DNA of 64,000 nucleotides from Candidatus Acidiferrales bacterium (lineage in GTDB: Bacteria; Acidobacteriota; Terriglobia; Acidiferrales; UBA7541), in contig JASHSV010000307.1 of the NCBI GenBank assembly GCA_030038535.1, positions 1 through 64,000 on the forward strand. The letters are read 5' to 3'. This document shows, in pieces, positions 1-10,398 of the stretch. The position numbers and the translations under genes were made by a program. The notes under the pieces are model-generated. The model did not search any database, was not told the DNA's origin, and saw nothing but the letters and a program-made list of their open reading frames with translations. The first letter of the stretch is position 1. Each line of letters opens with the position of its first letter.

Positions 1-219
1 CCGGGAGACGCGGTGCTGTTCCTCACCGACGGGCTGATTGAGGCGCACGATCCGGAGCGCGAGGAATTCGGCCCCGCCCGGGTGATGAAGATCTGCCGGG
101 AGTACGTGAACTCGTCGTCGGAGGCGCTGCTGACGCGTTTGTTCTCCGCAGTGGACGAGTTTTCCGGACATGCATCTCCGCAGGACGACATCACGGCGGC
201 GCTGCTGCGGGCATCGTAA
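1..219 (+). CDS. SpoIIE/RsbU-type PP2C serine phosphatase, C-terminal fragment (5' truncated by window)
   Basis: In-frame from base 1: PGDAVLFLTDGLIEAHDPEREEFG...QDDITAALL, typical C-terminus of SpoIIE-family phosphatases. Confidence 0.8.
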   Translation, partial: PGDAVLFLTDGLIEAHDPEREEFGPARVMKICREYVNSSSEALLTRLFSAVDEFSGHASPQDDITAALLRAS

Positions 220-415
220 CCCGGGTTCCGGGTCTTACGTCTTCCCCTTGATGAATGGCGCAATTTAGAGCAGGCGCAGCGGGGCGCGGCGCACGCCGCG
301 CGTTGACAGAGCTGGCCGCGACCTCTAGGATACTTTCCGCCACGCACAGCGCACTGGCGCTCTGTTCTTGCGCGCTCCGCTTGCGGGAGTTATCCCCCAG
401 CAGAAAGGAATCCCA

Positions 416-1801
416 TTGCGACCGGAATTGAGGCACGCGCGTTGGGCCGCTGCCGTCTTACTGCTCTGGGCCTTCTCGCCGCGTGGCGCTGCGGGCCAGA
501 CGAGCGCTCCGGAAACAACGACGGCGGTCGAGCCGCGGCCGCTGCACATTGCCAGCCGGACGCTGGCAAACGGGCTCCGGGTCCTCGCGGTGGAAGATCA
601 CAGCACGCCGATCGTGAACCTGCAAATTTGGTACCACGTGGGATCGAAAGACGAACGGGCGGGGCGCACGGGATTCGCGCACCTGTTCGAACACCTGATG
701 TTCAAGGGCTCGGCGCACGTGGCGCCGGATCAGCTCTCGCGCATCATCGAGGCCGCGGGCGGAGTGGACAACGCCTACACGAACGACGATGTGACCGTCT
801 TTTGGGAAACGGTGCCGAGCAATTTTCTGGAGCGCGTGCTGTGGCTGGAAGCGGATCGCATGGCGTCGCTGACGGTGGACCAGGCAAACTTCACTTCGGA
901 GCGCGAGGTGGTGAAAGAAGAGCGCCGGCTGCGCATCGAAGATCCTCCGTACGGCCGGCTGTTCGAAGACCTCTACGCCTTGGCCTTCACGGTGCATCCC
1001 TACCATCACACAACCATGGGCAGCATGGAGGACCTCGACAAGGCAGCGCTCTCCGACGTGCAGGAGTTCTACCGCACCTACTACCGGCCGGACAACGCGA
1101 CGCTCGTGATGGTGGGCGACGCGGTGGCGGCGGAGTGCTTTGCCTGGACGGACAAATATTTCGGCGGAATTCCGAAGCCGGCGCAGCCGGTGCCGCGCCA
1201 GCAGCTCGTGGAGCCGCCGCAGAACGAGGCGAGAGAAGCCACCAAGAGCTACGGAGCCAACTCGCCGCTTCCAGCGGTGATCGAAGGCTACAAAATGTCG
1301 GCAGCGTTCTCGCCGGACTACTACGCGCTGAACCTGGCTTCTTCGATCCTTTCCAGCGGGGAGAGCAGCCGGCTCTACCGACGGCTGGTGTACGAGACAC
1401 AATTGGCGGCACAGGCTGCGGGTGTGGGCAACTTTACCGAGGACCCGAACCTGTTTCTGGCTTTCGCGGTGATGAATCAGGGAAAGACCGCGGAAGAGGG
1501 GAAGGCGGCCATCGAAAGCGTGCTGGAGCAGATGAAAGAGCAGCCCGTGAGCGAACACGAGCTGACCAAGGCGAAGAACCAGGTGCTGGCGACCTCCATT
1601 TTCGCTCGCGAAGGGGACCAACAGACGGCCGACACGCTGGGATTCGCCGCGGTGATTGGAAAAGACCCGGAACTGGTGAACCAGGAAGCGGAGCGCTATC
1701 TGACGGTGACACCGAAGGAAATCCAGCGGGTGGCCCGCGAGTATTTTGTCGTCGGGCGAATGACCGTGCTGTACATCACCGCGCCGGCGGCGCCGCGATG
1801 A
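416..1801 (+). CDS. M16 family zinc metallopeptidase, catalytic, exported
   Basis: HXXEH motif (HLFEHLMF), ERRLRIEDPPYG region, N-terminal signal-like segment; TTG start at 416 after AAAGGA is likely (ORF extends to 368). Confidence 0.9.
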   Translation: MRPELRHARWAAAVLLLWAFSPRGAAGQTSAPETTTAVEPRPLHIASRTLANGLRVLAVEDHSTPIVNLQIWYHVGSKDERAGRTGFAHLFEHLMFKGSAHVAPDQLSRIIEAAGGVDNAYTNDDVTVFWETVPSNFLERVLWLEADRMASLTVDQANFTSEREVVKEERRLRIEDPPYGRLFEDLYALAFTVHPYHHTTMGSMEDLDKAALSDVQEFYRTYYRPDNATLVMVGDAVAAECFAWTDKYFGGIPKPAQPVPRQQLVEPPQNEAREATKSYGANSPLPAVIEGYKMSAAFSPDYYALNLASSILSSGESSRLYRRLVYETQLAAQAAGVGNFTEDPNLFLAFAVMNQGKTAEEGKAAIESVLEQMKEQPVSEHELTKAKNQVLATSIFAREGDQQTADTLGFAAVIGKDPELVNQEAERYLTVTPKEIQRVAREYFVVGRMTVLYITAPAAPR

Positions 1802-1853
1802 GCGCGGGGGGCGAGAACGGCAGGGATCCCGGGAGAGAGCGGAACAATCGGCG

Positions 1854-4130
1854 ATGAGGCGAAACCTTTCACGCGCGGGGCTGGTGGGCGTGCTCATTGC
1901 GTCGGCCGCATTCTGCGCGGCGGGCCAGGGGCAGCCCGGGGCCGGTGAGGCGGCGCGGCAGACCAGTGCAGGAGCGACATCCGGATCGACGCAGCAGCCC
2001 TCGGGCAAGGTTCCTGGGGGAGTGCGCCTGGAGCCGCAAATGCCCGCGCCCGGACCGCCGCGGCCGTTCGATTTTCCGCGGGCGGCAGCCAGGGTGCTGA
2101 CGAACGGCCTGGAAGTGTTCGTGATCTCGCGAGACCGGCAGCCGGAAGTGACCGTCACACTGCTGGTACCCTCGGCCGGCTCATTCTTCGATCCGCCAGG
2201 CAAAGCCGGCCTCGCTTCGCTGACTGCGTCCCTGCTTCCGGAGGGCACGTCGCACCGCAGCGCGCAGGATATTGCGGAGGCGATCGATTTCGTGGGCGGC
2301 ACGCTTTCCACGGAGGCAGAGAGCGACGCGGCGAGCGTCACGGCGACGGTGATGAAGAAGGATTTCCTGCTGGCGATGGACTTGCTCTCCGACGTCGCGA
2401 TGCACCCCAGCTTCGAGCCGCAGGAAATCGAACGAAAGCGCCGGCAGGCGATCTCCAATCTTGAACTCGAGTTGGCAGACGGGGGCTACCTGGTGCAAGC
2501 GGTGGCGGCGCGGGCACTGTTCGGCTTGCACCCCTATGGCCTGCCTGACGAAGGGACGCCGGAAACGGTGAGGGGAATCGGAAGGGAAGACCTGACAGAC
2601 TTCCAGAAAACCAGGTATGTGCCGCGCGGCTCGTTCCTTTGCATCTCCGGCGACATAGCACCGGAAGAGGCGTTCGCCACGGCGGAAAAATTCCTGGGGG
2701 AATGGGCGGGAATCGCGCCACAGTTCACTGCGCCCGCCATTCCCGAGCTTGGGCCGGGTCTGCACATTGTGCTGGTGGACAAACCGGACGCGGTGCAGAC
2801 CCAGATCCGGCTGAGCCGCCCGGCGATTGCCCGCAACAATCCCGATTACGTGCCGCTGTTTGTGGCCAACCGAGTGTTCGGCGGCGGCCAAAACAGCCGG
2901 CTGAATGTGCGCATCCGCCAGCAGAAGGGACTCACCTACGGGGCGTACGCGCAACTGGCCAGCCGGGCGCGTGCCGGCGGGATCTTCGCCGGACTTTCCA
3001 CACGCACGGAAAGCACGCTCACCGCGCTGCGCCTGATGACCGGATTGATGAAGGAGATGGGGACCGGAAACGTGTCGGCCGAAGAACTGCAATTCGCGAA
3101 GGAATATCTGATCGGCGTGTTCCCCATGCAATCAGAGACGCCGGATCAGATTGCCGGGCGAATCCTCTCGCTGGCGCTTTATGGCCTGCCGCCGGATTAT
3201 TTCCAGCACTACCGTGAAAACCTGGAGGGGGTGAGCGCGGCGCAGGTGAACGCGCTGGCGCCGCGATATTACAGCACGTCGAGCCTGTCCATTGTGCTGG
3301 TGGGAAACGTGAGCGCGTTCCACGACGCGCTGAAGCAGGCCTACCCGGACGCCACGTACGAGGAATTGCGCGCTTCTGAGCTGGACCTGATGGCGGCCGA
3401 CATGCGGCGGAAACCCACGGGCAACAACCCGGAAGCGGGTGCGTCGGCCCCGACGCCGGCGGCGCTCGAGCAAGGCAAAGCGCTGCTGACGGCGGCTTCG
3501 AGTTCAGCCGGGGGCGAGACGCTGGCGGGAATCAGGACGGTGGATGTGGCCGCGCAGGGCAAGCTCTACCAGCAGGCCGGGGACGCCGACGTCGAGCTGC
3601 ATCTCCAGGTCTGGTATCCGGACCACATGCGGCTGGATATGAAACTGCCCAACGCGGAGCTCACTCAGGGATTCGACGGAGAGACCGGCTGGCTCGAATA
3701 TCCGGGCGGAGTCACCGAAGTGCCTCCGGATGCGAAAAGTGAATTCCGGCGCTCGATCCTGCTGACGGGAGGAATCGGCATCCTCAATGCGGTGCGGACG
3801 GGCGCTATCGAGGTGCAATACCTAGGGGACGACGAGGTGCAGGGGAAGAAGACGAAGTCGGCGTTGTGGCGGGGGCCCTCCGGAGCGGTGCGGTTGCACC
3901 TGGACGCCGAGACACATCTGCTCTATGCCGCGCAATTTTTCTCCGCAAGCCCGCAGGGCACGGCGGAAACGCTGCAGGTGTGGGACGATTACCGGCTGGT
4001 GGACGGCGTACAGTTCCCGTATCACACGGTGACGTACCAGGACGGGGAGCGCCATTCCGAGATCTTCGTGCAGCAGGTGCACTTCAACCAGCCCATGGAT
4101 GCGGCACTCTTTACCAAGCCCGTGCACTGA
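1854..4130 (+). CDS. M16 family peptidase-like protein lacking HXXEH, with C-terminal LolA-like extension
   Basis: M16 fold sequence (ARVLTNGLEVFVISRDRQPEV..., QKGLTYGAYAQL) but the HXXEH site reads LTASLLPEGT; about 250-aa C-terminal extension. Confidence 0.85.
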   Translation: MRRNLSRAGLVGVLIASAAFCAAGQGQPGAGEAARQTSAGATSGSTQQPSGKVPGGVRLEPQMPAPGPPRPFDFPRAAARVLTNGLEVFVISRDRQPEVTVTLLVPSAGSFFDPPGKAGLASLTASLLPEGTSHRSAQDIAEAIDFVGGTLSTEAESDAASVTATVMKKDFLLAMDLLSDVAMHPSFEPQEIERKRRQAISNLELELADGGYLVQAVAARALFGLHPYGLPDEGTPETVRGIGREDLTDFQKTRYVPRGSFLCISGDIAPEEAFATAEKFLGEWAGIAPQFTAPAIPELGPGLHIVLVDKPDAVQTQIRLSRPAIARNNPDYVPLFVANRVFGGGQNSRLNVRIRQQKGLTYGAYAQLASRARAGGIFAGLSTRTESTLTALRLMTGLMKEMGTGNVSAEELQFAKEYLIGVFPMQSETPDQIAGRILSLALYGLPPDYFQHYRENLEGVSAAQVNALAPRYYSTSSLSIVLVGNVSAFHDALKQAYPDATYEELRASELDLMAADMRRKPTGNNPEAGASAPTPAALEQGKALLTAASSSAGGETLAGIRTVDVAAQGKLYQQAGDADVELHLQVWYPDHMRLDMKLPNAELTQGFDGETGWLEYPGGVTEVPPDAKSEFRRSILLTGGIGILNAVRTGAIEVQYLGDDEVQGKKTKSALWRGPSGAVRLHLDAETHLLYAAQFFSASPQGTAETLQVWDDYRLVDGVQFPYHTVTYQDGERHSEIFVQQVHFNQPMDAALFTKPVH

Positions 4131-4170
4131 ACCATGGCATAGATTCTTCTGCTCCGATGGGGAGGGCCCA

Positions 4171-6156
4171 ATGCATCGTGCGAACAGGGACCGGTCTTTT
4201 TGCGCGGCTTGCTTCACACTGGCAGTGGTTTTCGTGGCCCGTGCCACGAACGCGCAGAATGAGCAGTGCGCGAATGCCCAGAAATTGCTGACTCCAGCGG
4301 CGTCACTGACGCTGCGAACGATCTCCGACCTCGAATTCTCTCCGGACGGCTCGCGGCTGGCCTTTGTGGTGAGCGAGCCCGTGAAGGGAGAAAACCGCGC
4401 GCAGCACATCTGGATGTTCGACAAGAGTTCCGGAGCCGTCCGGCAGTTCACTTTCTCCGCGAAATCGGAGACCTCGCCGCGCTGGTCTCCTGACTCGCAA
4501 CGACTTGCTTTCCTTTCCAACCGCGGCGAGCAGCAGCAGATTTACCTGATCCGCATGGACGGGGGCGAGGCCACCCAACTGACGAGCGGCAAACGGGGCG
4601 TGCAGAGCTTTGGCTGGTCTCCGGACGGCAAACAGATTGCGTTTCTCGCGCCCGACGCAAAGACCGAGGCGGAGGAGAAGAGGGAGAAGGACAAGGACGA
4701 TGCGCATGTGGCAGACAAGGACGAAAAACATGCACGACTGTGGCTCATCAGCGCGGCTGGCGGCGAAGCCAAAGCGATCACACCGCCGCAATGGGAAATC
4801 AGAGAGCACGCCTGGCTGCCTTCCGGGGAGGGAATGATCCTCCGGGCGACGGATCATCCCGAATCGGACAAGGAAACCGACCGCATCGTGAGCGTCACTC
4901 TCGCTGATGGGTCTCTACACCCGCTGTACTCGCCGCGAGGTCCGTTCGGGCAATTGCGGATTTCTCCGAACGGCAAGACGCTGGGGTACGTCGGTTGCCG
5001 GGATGACGGCCCTTCGCCACACGACTTGATGCTGCTCGATCTAGGGCAGCCGAGCGCGCGCAATCTGACGGCGGCGGGCTTTGACCGCGCGGTGCAGCAA
5101 TATCGCTGGCAAAAGGATGGCTCGATCTTACTGGTCGCTGCCAGCGGATTCTCCCAGGGCCTGGTGAGATTTAGGGTGGACGGTTCGCATAAAGACCTCG
5201 CGATCGCTGATGCGCTGCCGGGAAACTTCAACCTGGGCGGCGACGGCGAGATTGCGATGGTCTTGCAGAACTCGACGGTGCCGCCGGAAGTCTGGCTGTG
5301 GAACGAGGATGGACCGGCGCGGCAGGTCTCGCACCTGAACGAAGCGTGGAAGGAATTTACTCTGAGCAAACCGCAGATTTACAAGTACCGTTCGTTCGAC
5401 GGCTTGGAGATCGAAGCGGCGCTGCTCGTGCCGCCCGGATTCGACGGAAAATCGAAGCTGCCCACGATTGCGCTGATCCATGGCGGACCCACGGGCCGCT
5501 GGGGATCGTCCATCGAGACGTGGGGACAATTGCTGGCTGCCCACGGGTACGCCGTGTTCTATCCCAACATCCGCGGATCGGTTGGATACGGTCAGAAGTT
5601 CATGGAGCTGAACCGCGGCGACTGGGGCGGAGGAGATTTCAAGGACGTCATGGCCGGCGTACAGGACTTGATCGACCGCGGAATCGCAGATCCGGCGCGG
5701 CTGGGCATCGGCGGCTGGTCCTATGGCGGCTACATGTCGGAGTGGGCCATCACGCAGACGAATCTGTTCAGGGCCGCGGTATCGGGCGCGGGGCTATCGA
5801 ACCTGATTTCCGAGTACGGAACGGAGCATGGCCCGGCGTACGACGAGTGGTTCTACGGCGTGCCTTACGACCCGGACAAAATCGGAGGGTTTTTGAAGAG
5901 TTCGCCGTTCGTGTACCTGAGAAATGCGAAGACGCCTACGCTTATCTTGCAGGGCGAATCCGACACGACGGATCCGCCGGGACAGAGCGAGGAGCTCTAC
6001 CGCGGATTGAAGCACTATGGCGTAGAGGCGGAACTGGTGATGTATCCGCGTGAGCCGCACGGCTTGCGCGAAGAGAAACATCTGCTGGACCGGCTGAACC
6101 GCATCCTTGCTTGGTACGACCAGCACCTGGGCAATTCCACCCCGGCAGCGAACTAG
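4171..6156 (+). CDS. S9 family prolyl oligopeptidase (WD40-like PD40 propeller plus alpha/beta hydrolase)
   Basis: GGWSYGGYMS nucleophile motif, LIHGGPTGRWG, PD40 repeats (FSPDGSRLAF, WSPDSQRLAF, WSPDGKQIAF). Confidence 0.92.
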   Translation: MHRANRDRSFCAACFTLAVVFVARATNAQNEQCANAQKLLTPAASLTLRTISDLEFSPDGSRLAFVVSEPVKGENRAQHIWMFDKSSGAVRQFTFSAKSETSPRWSPDSQRLAFLSNRGEQQQIYLIRMDGGEATQLTSGKRGVQSFGWSPDGKQIAFLAPDAKTEAEEKREKDKDDAHVADKDEKHARLWLISAAGGEAKAITPPQWEIREHAWLPSGEGMILRATDHPESDKETDRIVSVTLADGSLHPLYSPRGPFGQLRISPNGKTLGYVGCRDDGPSPHDLMLLDLGQPSARNLTAAGFDRAVQQYRWQKDGSILLVAASGFSQGLVRFRVDGSHKDLAIADALPGNFNLGGDGEIAMVLQNSTVPPEVWLWNEDGPARQVSHLNEAWKEFTLSKPQIYKYRSFDGLEIEAALLVPPGFDGKSKLPTIALIHGGPTGRWGSSIETWGQLLAAHGYAVFYPNIRGSVGYGQKFMELNRGDWGGGDFKDVMAGVQDLIDRGIADPARLGIGGWSYGGYMSEWAITQTNLFRAAVSGAGLSNLISEYGTEHGPAYDEWFYGVPYDPDKIGGFLKSSPFVYLRNAKTPTLILQGESDTTDPPGQSEELYRGLKHYGVEAELVMYPREPHGLREEKHLLDRLNRILAWYDQHLGNSTPAAN

Positions 6157-6185
6157 GGCGGCTCCGCGAGCGGCTGGTTGAATTG

Positions 6186-7199
6186 CTAGATGGTAAGAAC
6201 CACTTTGCCTGTGTTTTGGCGGTCGTGGATGTAGCGATGCGCCGCGGCGGCCTGGTCGAGCGGAAACGTCTTGCCGACCACCGGGTGAATCTGGCCCGCG
6301 GAATACAAGGCGAGGACTTCTTCCATTTCGCGGCGCAACACCTCTTCGCGGCCGCGCATGCGGCCCAGGTGCACGCCGATGACGGCGTGGTTGTTCTCCA
6401 TCAGTTTCAGAGGCGAGATGCGCGGCATTTGCGCGAAGGCTTTTGCCGCGCGGGGGAGGCTGCGCTTTCCGGATGGGCCAGCGGCAGCGGAGAAGCCGAA
6501 GACGACGAGCCGCCCCATCGTTCCTAGGCAGCGCAAGCTCTTGGCGAAGGACTTGCCGCCGATGGGGTCGAGCACCATCTCGATGCCTGCGGGAGCCACG
6601 CGGCGCACGACTTCGACAAAATCCTCGCGGGTGTAGTCGATCGGATGGTCCACGCCGATTTTGCGGAGGAAGTCCTGCTTTGCGGAGCCGGCGGTGCCGA
6701 ACGTGACGAGCCCGCGGGCGCGCGCCAATTGAACTGCAGCGACGCCCACGCCGCCGGCTGCGCTGTGAATGAATACACGGTCGCCTGGACGCAGGTTGCC
6801 CATCTCGAACATGGAATGGAAGGCGGTGAGGTAGTTGACGGGGATGGCGGCGGCTTGTTCGAAGCGAAGCGCGTCGGGAATGGCGAAGGCGGCGTTCGCA
6901 GCGCAGACGGCGAATTCCGCATAGGCGTTGAATCGCGTCATGCCGACGACGCGGTCGCCGGGACGAAGCGCTGTGGAACCCGGGACCTGCTCAACGGTCC
7001 CGGCGACTTCGAATCCGGGAATAAACGGGGGCTTGGGCGTGCCGGGATAAATTCCCATGCGCTGGAGCAGGTCGGCGAAGTTGATGCCCACGGCGCGGAC
7101 ACGAATCAGGCACTCGCCGGACTTGGGGACCGGGTCGGGCCAGTCGCGTAGCTCAAAGTTCTCCGGCGGACCATATTTCCGCACCACGGCAGCTCGCAT
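6186..7199 (-). CDS. Zinc-type alcohol dehydrogenase / NADPH:quinone oxidoreductase family
   Basis: MRAAVVRKYGPPENFELRDWPDP..., GDRVFIHSAAGGVGVAAVQLARARG Rossmann motif. Confidence 0.9.
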   Translation of the reverse strand: MRAAVVRKYGPPENFELRDWPDPVPKSGECLIRVRAVGINFADLLQRMGIYPGTPKPPFIPGFEVAGTVEQVPGSTALRPGDRVVGMTRFNAYAEFAVCAANAAFAIPDALRFEQAAAIPVNYLTAFHSMFEMGNLRPGDRVFIHSAAGGVGVAAVQLARARGLVTFGTAGSAKQDFLRKIGVDHPIDYTREDFVEVVRRVAPAGIEMVLDPIGGKSFAKSLRCLGTMGRLVVFGFSAAAGPSGKRSLPRAAKAFAQMPRISPLKLMENNHAVIGVHLGRMRGREEVLRREMEEVLALYSAGQIHPVVGKTFPLDQAAAAHRYIHDRQNTGKVVLTI

Positions 7200-7331
7200 G
7201 GATTCCTCCAAGTTCTGAAGCGCACACCACTTCTGAATTGGGTTTTTATCATGCCGCGGCGCGCGAAGGGAATGGAATCAGCCGGCAGAAGCTATGTGCA
7301 ACTTTTCGCAAATCTGGTGTATAGTTCCGGC

Positions 7332-7532
7332 ATGGCCAGAACGAACATCGATCTCGACGAGCAGTTACTTCGCAGGGCGCGCAAACTGACCCGCCTGAAG
7401 ACCAAGCGCAAGATCGTGCACAAGGCGCTCGAACTGCTGGTGCGCTCGGAAAGTCGCAAGGGCGTCCTCCGCTACTATGGGAGCGGGATCTGGAAAGGCG
7501 ATTTGAAGTCGTCGCGGAGAAACCGCGTGTGA
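7332..7532 (+). CDS. VapB-type antitoxin
   Basis: MARTNIDLDEQLLRRARKLTRLKTKRKIVHKALELLV; its TGA stop overlaps the GTG start of a PIN toxin. Confidence 0.85.
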   Translation: MARTNIDLDEQLLRRARKLTRLKTKRKIVHKALELLVRSESRKGVLRYYGSGIWKGDLKSSRRNRV

Positions 7533-7924
7533 TTCTAGTGGATAGCTCCGTGTGGATCGATTTCTTCAGCCGCTCGCCCGGCCCTGCTGCCCGGGAACTG
7601 CGGCGCATGATTTCCGAAGCGGAGCCGATTGCGCTCACGGGCCTCGTTCTGACCGAAATCCTGCAGGGGCTCACCCGGGATGCAGATGCCGTCGAACGGT
7701 ACCTGGTGCAGTGGCCCCTGCTCGAGCCCCGTGGATTTGCCACCTACCGGAAAGCCGCAGCGATATTTCGGCTCGCGCGGGGAAGGGCAATCACGCTGAC
7801 TACGATCGACTCCTTGATTGCCGCGGTCGCTCTGGATCACGGCGCGGGAATGTTCACTCTGGACAAGGATTTTTCGCGCATCGCGCGGCTAACCCGCCTG
7901 CCGCTCTATGAGTTCAGCAGGTAG
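7529..7924 (+). CDS. VapC-type PIN-domain toxin
   Basis: MILVDSSVWIDFF...TEILQGL...TTIDSLIAAVALDHGAGMFTLDKDF acidic PIN residues. Confidence 0.9.
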   Translation: MILVDSSVWIDFFSRSPGPAARELRRMISEAEPIALTGLVLTEILQGLTRDADAVERYLVQWPLLEPRGFATYRKAAAIFRLARGRAITLTTIDSLIAAVALDHGAGMFTLDKDFSRIARLTRLPLYEFSR

Positions 7925-7986
7925 ATTCCCTCCCGGGCCGAGGTTCGGGGCGCGGGAGAGGACTAAGGCCTCCACCAGGTTATCGG

Positions 7987-8451
7987 CTATTGCTTGTCGT
8001 ACACCGCTTTGCTGATGATCTTTTTCCCGCCGGCATCCACGCCTTCAACCGTTACGGTGCGGCTCTTGCCGTCGGCTGCGAGGACGATTTTTCCGGTGGC
8101 AGTGACTTTTCCCGCTTTCTTGACGGCGATTTGAGTGGTGCTGGCGTCCACTTTCTTGTAGGAGCGGGAGTCGGAGGTTGGATCGCCGGTCACGGGGTAA
8201 TCCTTGCCGTCGAATTTACCGGTCCACTCGTTGTGGGTTGGCTTGCCGTCGGCGCCCGTGCCGTCCACGATGACCTTAATGCTGTCGCCGGCAGCGGCGT
8301 AAGTCACGGTGTGATTCTTAGCGGCGCCAGCCGGGATTTTTGATTTGGCTTCGTTCAACTTCCAGGTACCCATATTGCCATCGGCGGCAAGGCATACGGC
8401 CACGCCGGCAAACAGCACAGCCACAACGATTGCAAGTGCTTTTGTTTTCAT
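7987..8451 (-). CDS. Hypothetical secreted protein
   Basis: MKTKALAIVVAVLFAGVAVCLAAD signal peptide; small beta-rich protein (GTWKLNEAKSKIPAGAAKN...). Confidence 0.75.
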   Translation of the reverse strand: MKTKALAIVVAVLFAGVAVCLAADGNMGTWKLNEAKSKIPAGAAKNHTVTYAAAGDSIKVIVDGTGADGKPTHNEWTGKFDGKDYPVTGDPTSDSRSYKKVDASTTQIAVKKAGKVTATGKIVLAADGKSRTVTVEGVDAGGKKIISKAVYDKQ

Positions 8452-8634
8452 CGACCTCTCTCCTTTTGGGGGTGCAGTGGAATAGATTGTCCTAAGGCGG
8501 CGGGATTCTACCCTCGCGCGGGGAGCGCAGGCAATCCGGCGGCGCAGGAGTCTCGCGAGCACCGCGCGGCATCTAATCGTGAGTGCTCGCAAGTCTGGCC
8601 CGCCCTTGCTACACTAGTGAGCTTTGACACCCTT

Positions 8635-10398
8635 ATGACATCATCGACAGTGCGTACCCATCCTCTCCACATCCTAGTGATGGTGCTGGCGGCCGCGACG
8701 ACGTGCGCCGCGGGCACGCCCGGGGACGCGCGGACGGCGGAGAAAGAGCCGCCGAGCGCACCCAAATCCGTCGTCATTCAAGCCATGGAGCAAGAGCTGG
8801 AACGCACGACCGCAGGGCTCGGCAAAGCGGCCCCGCCGCCCTATTTCATCAGTTACCGGGTGACGGAGCAGCAGCGGGCGGAAGTGCAGGGCTCGAACGG
8901 CGCGCTGCTTTCGAGTGAAGAGACTCACACGCGGTGGCTGCAGACCACGGTGCGCGTGGGAAGCTACGAGCTGGACGACACACACCGCGTGGGGGGCGCG
9001 GATTCAGGCTCGCAGGCCAGCTTCGGAACGTCGGCGCCGGTGGACGATGATGCCGCGGTGCTGCGCCGCCTACTTTGGCAGGAATCCGACCGGCAGTACC
9101 GGGGAGCGACCGAGGCACTGCTGCGCATCCAGACGGGCAAGGACGTGAAGGTAGAAAGCACGGAGGCGCAGGCGCCGGACTTCTCGCGCGAGACGCCGCA
9201 TGAGTACTACGGGCCGCATGTGAGTTTTCAGCTGGACCGGCGCCCCTGGGAAGAAAAAGTGCGGCTGTACACGAACTACTTCCGCAGCTCCGCGGCAGTG
9301 CTGAATTCCATCGTGAGCCTTAGCGCGCAGGCGCAAAACAATTACATGGTGACGAGCGAGGGGACACGGCTGCAGTTCGGGCAGGTGCGCTACCGGCTGG
9401 AGCTGTTCATCCAGGGCAAAGCCAGCGACGGGATGGACATCAACCGCTACGCGAATTTTGACTGGGTGGAACCCTCGGAGCAGCCCGACGACAAGACGGT
9501 GCTCGAGTCGGCGGGACAACTGGTAAAGGAAATGGAAGCGCTGGTGAAGGCGCCGCTGGTCGAGCCCGCGGCAGTGCCCACGCTGCTGACGGGGCGCGCA
9601 GCCGCAGTTTATTTCCACGAGATGTTCGGCCATCGCGCCGAAGGGCACCGGCAGAAGGACGTGAGGGAAGGACAGACGTTCGCGAAGAAGGTGGGTGAAC
9701 AAATTCTTCCTGATTTCCTTTCCATTTACGACGATCCCACGCAGAAGCGGCTGGGGAAAGAGGACCTGCTGGGCTTTTACCCCTATGACGATGAGGGTGT
9801 GCCTTCCGAGCACGTGGTGCTGGTGGACCACGGGGTGCTGAAGAATTTCGAAATGTCGCGTTCGCCGCTGATTGGGTTTCCGCATTCGAACGGGCACGGG
9901 CGGGCGCAAACGGGGCTGATGCCGGTCTCGCGCCAGGGGAATCTGGTGGTGGAGAGCTCGAAGCGAGTGAGCAACGCCGAGCTGCGGAAGATGCTGATCG
10001 AAGAGGTGAAGAAGCAGGGGAAACCGTTCGGGCTGGTGATCGACGACATCGCCGGAGGATTCACGTTCACGGGGCGGGGCCAGCCGCAGGTGCTGCAGGT
10101 GACGCCGCTGGTGGTCTATCAGGTGTATGCCGACGGACGGCCGGACCTGCTGGTGCGCGGAGTGGACGTAATCGCCACGCCGCTGGTATCGCTGACGAAA
10201 ATCGTGGCCACCGGGGACACGCAGGAGGTGTTCAACGGCTACTGCGGAGCGGAATCGGGCTCGGTGCCCGTCGCCGCGGTTTCGCCAGCCATCCTGATCA
10301 GCGAAATGGAAGTGCAGAAGAAGGAGACGTCCACGGACCGGCCGCCGATCCTGCCGCCGCCGGCGCACGATCCGCTGGCTCCAGGAGAAAAGCCGTGA
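8635..10398 (+). CDS. TldD/PmbA-family metalloprotease, exported, HExxxH-bearing subunit
   Basis: HEMFGHRAEGHR motif, C-terminal GYCGAESGSVPVAAVSP like the TldD third ligand region; N-terminal hydrophobic signal; ORF opens at 8617. Confidence 0.88.
   Translation: MTSSTVRTHPLHILVMVLAAATTCAAGTPGDARTAEKEPPSAPKSVVIQAMEQELERTTAGLGKAAPPPYFISYRVTEQQRAEVQGSNGALLSSEETHTRWLQTTVRVGSYELDDTHRVGGADSGSQASFGTSAPVDDDAAVLRRLLWQESDRQYRGATEALLRIQTGKDVKVESTEAQAPDFSRETPHEYYGPHVSFQLDRRPWEEKVRLYTNYFRSSAAVLNSIVSLSAQAQNNYMVTSEGTRLQFGQVRYRLELFIQGKASDGMDINRYANFDWVEPSEQPDDKTVLESAGQLVKEMEALVKAPLVEPAAVPTLLTGRAAAVYFHEMFGHRAEGHRQKDVREGQTFAKKVGEQILPDFLSIYDDPTQKRLGKEDLLGFYPYDDEGVPSEHVVLVDHGVLKNFEMSRSPLIGFPHSNGHGRAQTGLMPVSRQGNLVVESSKRVSNAELRKMLIEEVKKQGKPFGLVIDDIAGGFTFTGRGQPQVLQVTPLVVYQVYADGRPDLLVRGVDVIATPLVSLTKIVATGDTQEVFNGYCGAESGSVPVAAVSPAILISEMEVQKKETSTDRPPILPPPAHDPLAPGEKP

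Noticed and set aside
458-2458. 666-aa minus-strand ORF
   Set aside because: Shadow ORF antisense to the two M16 genes; low-complexity R/H/P-rich composition typical of high-GC antisense frames.
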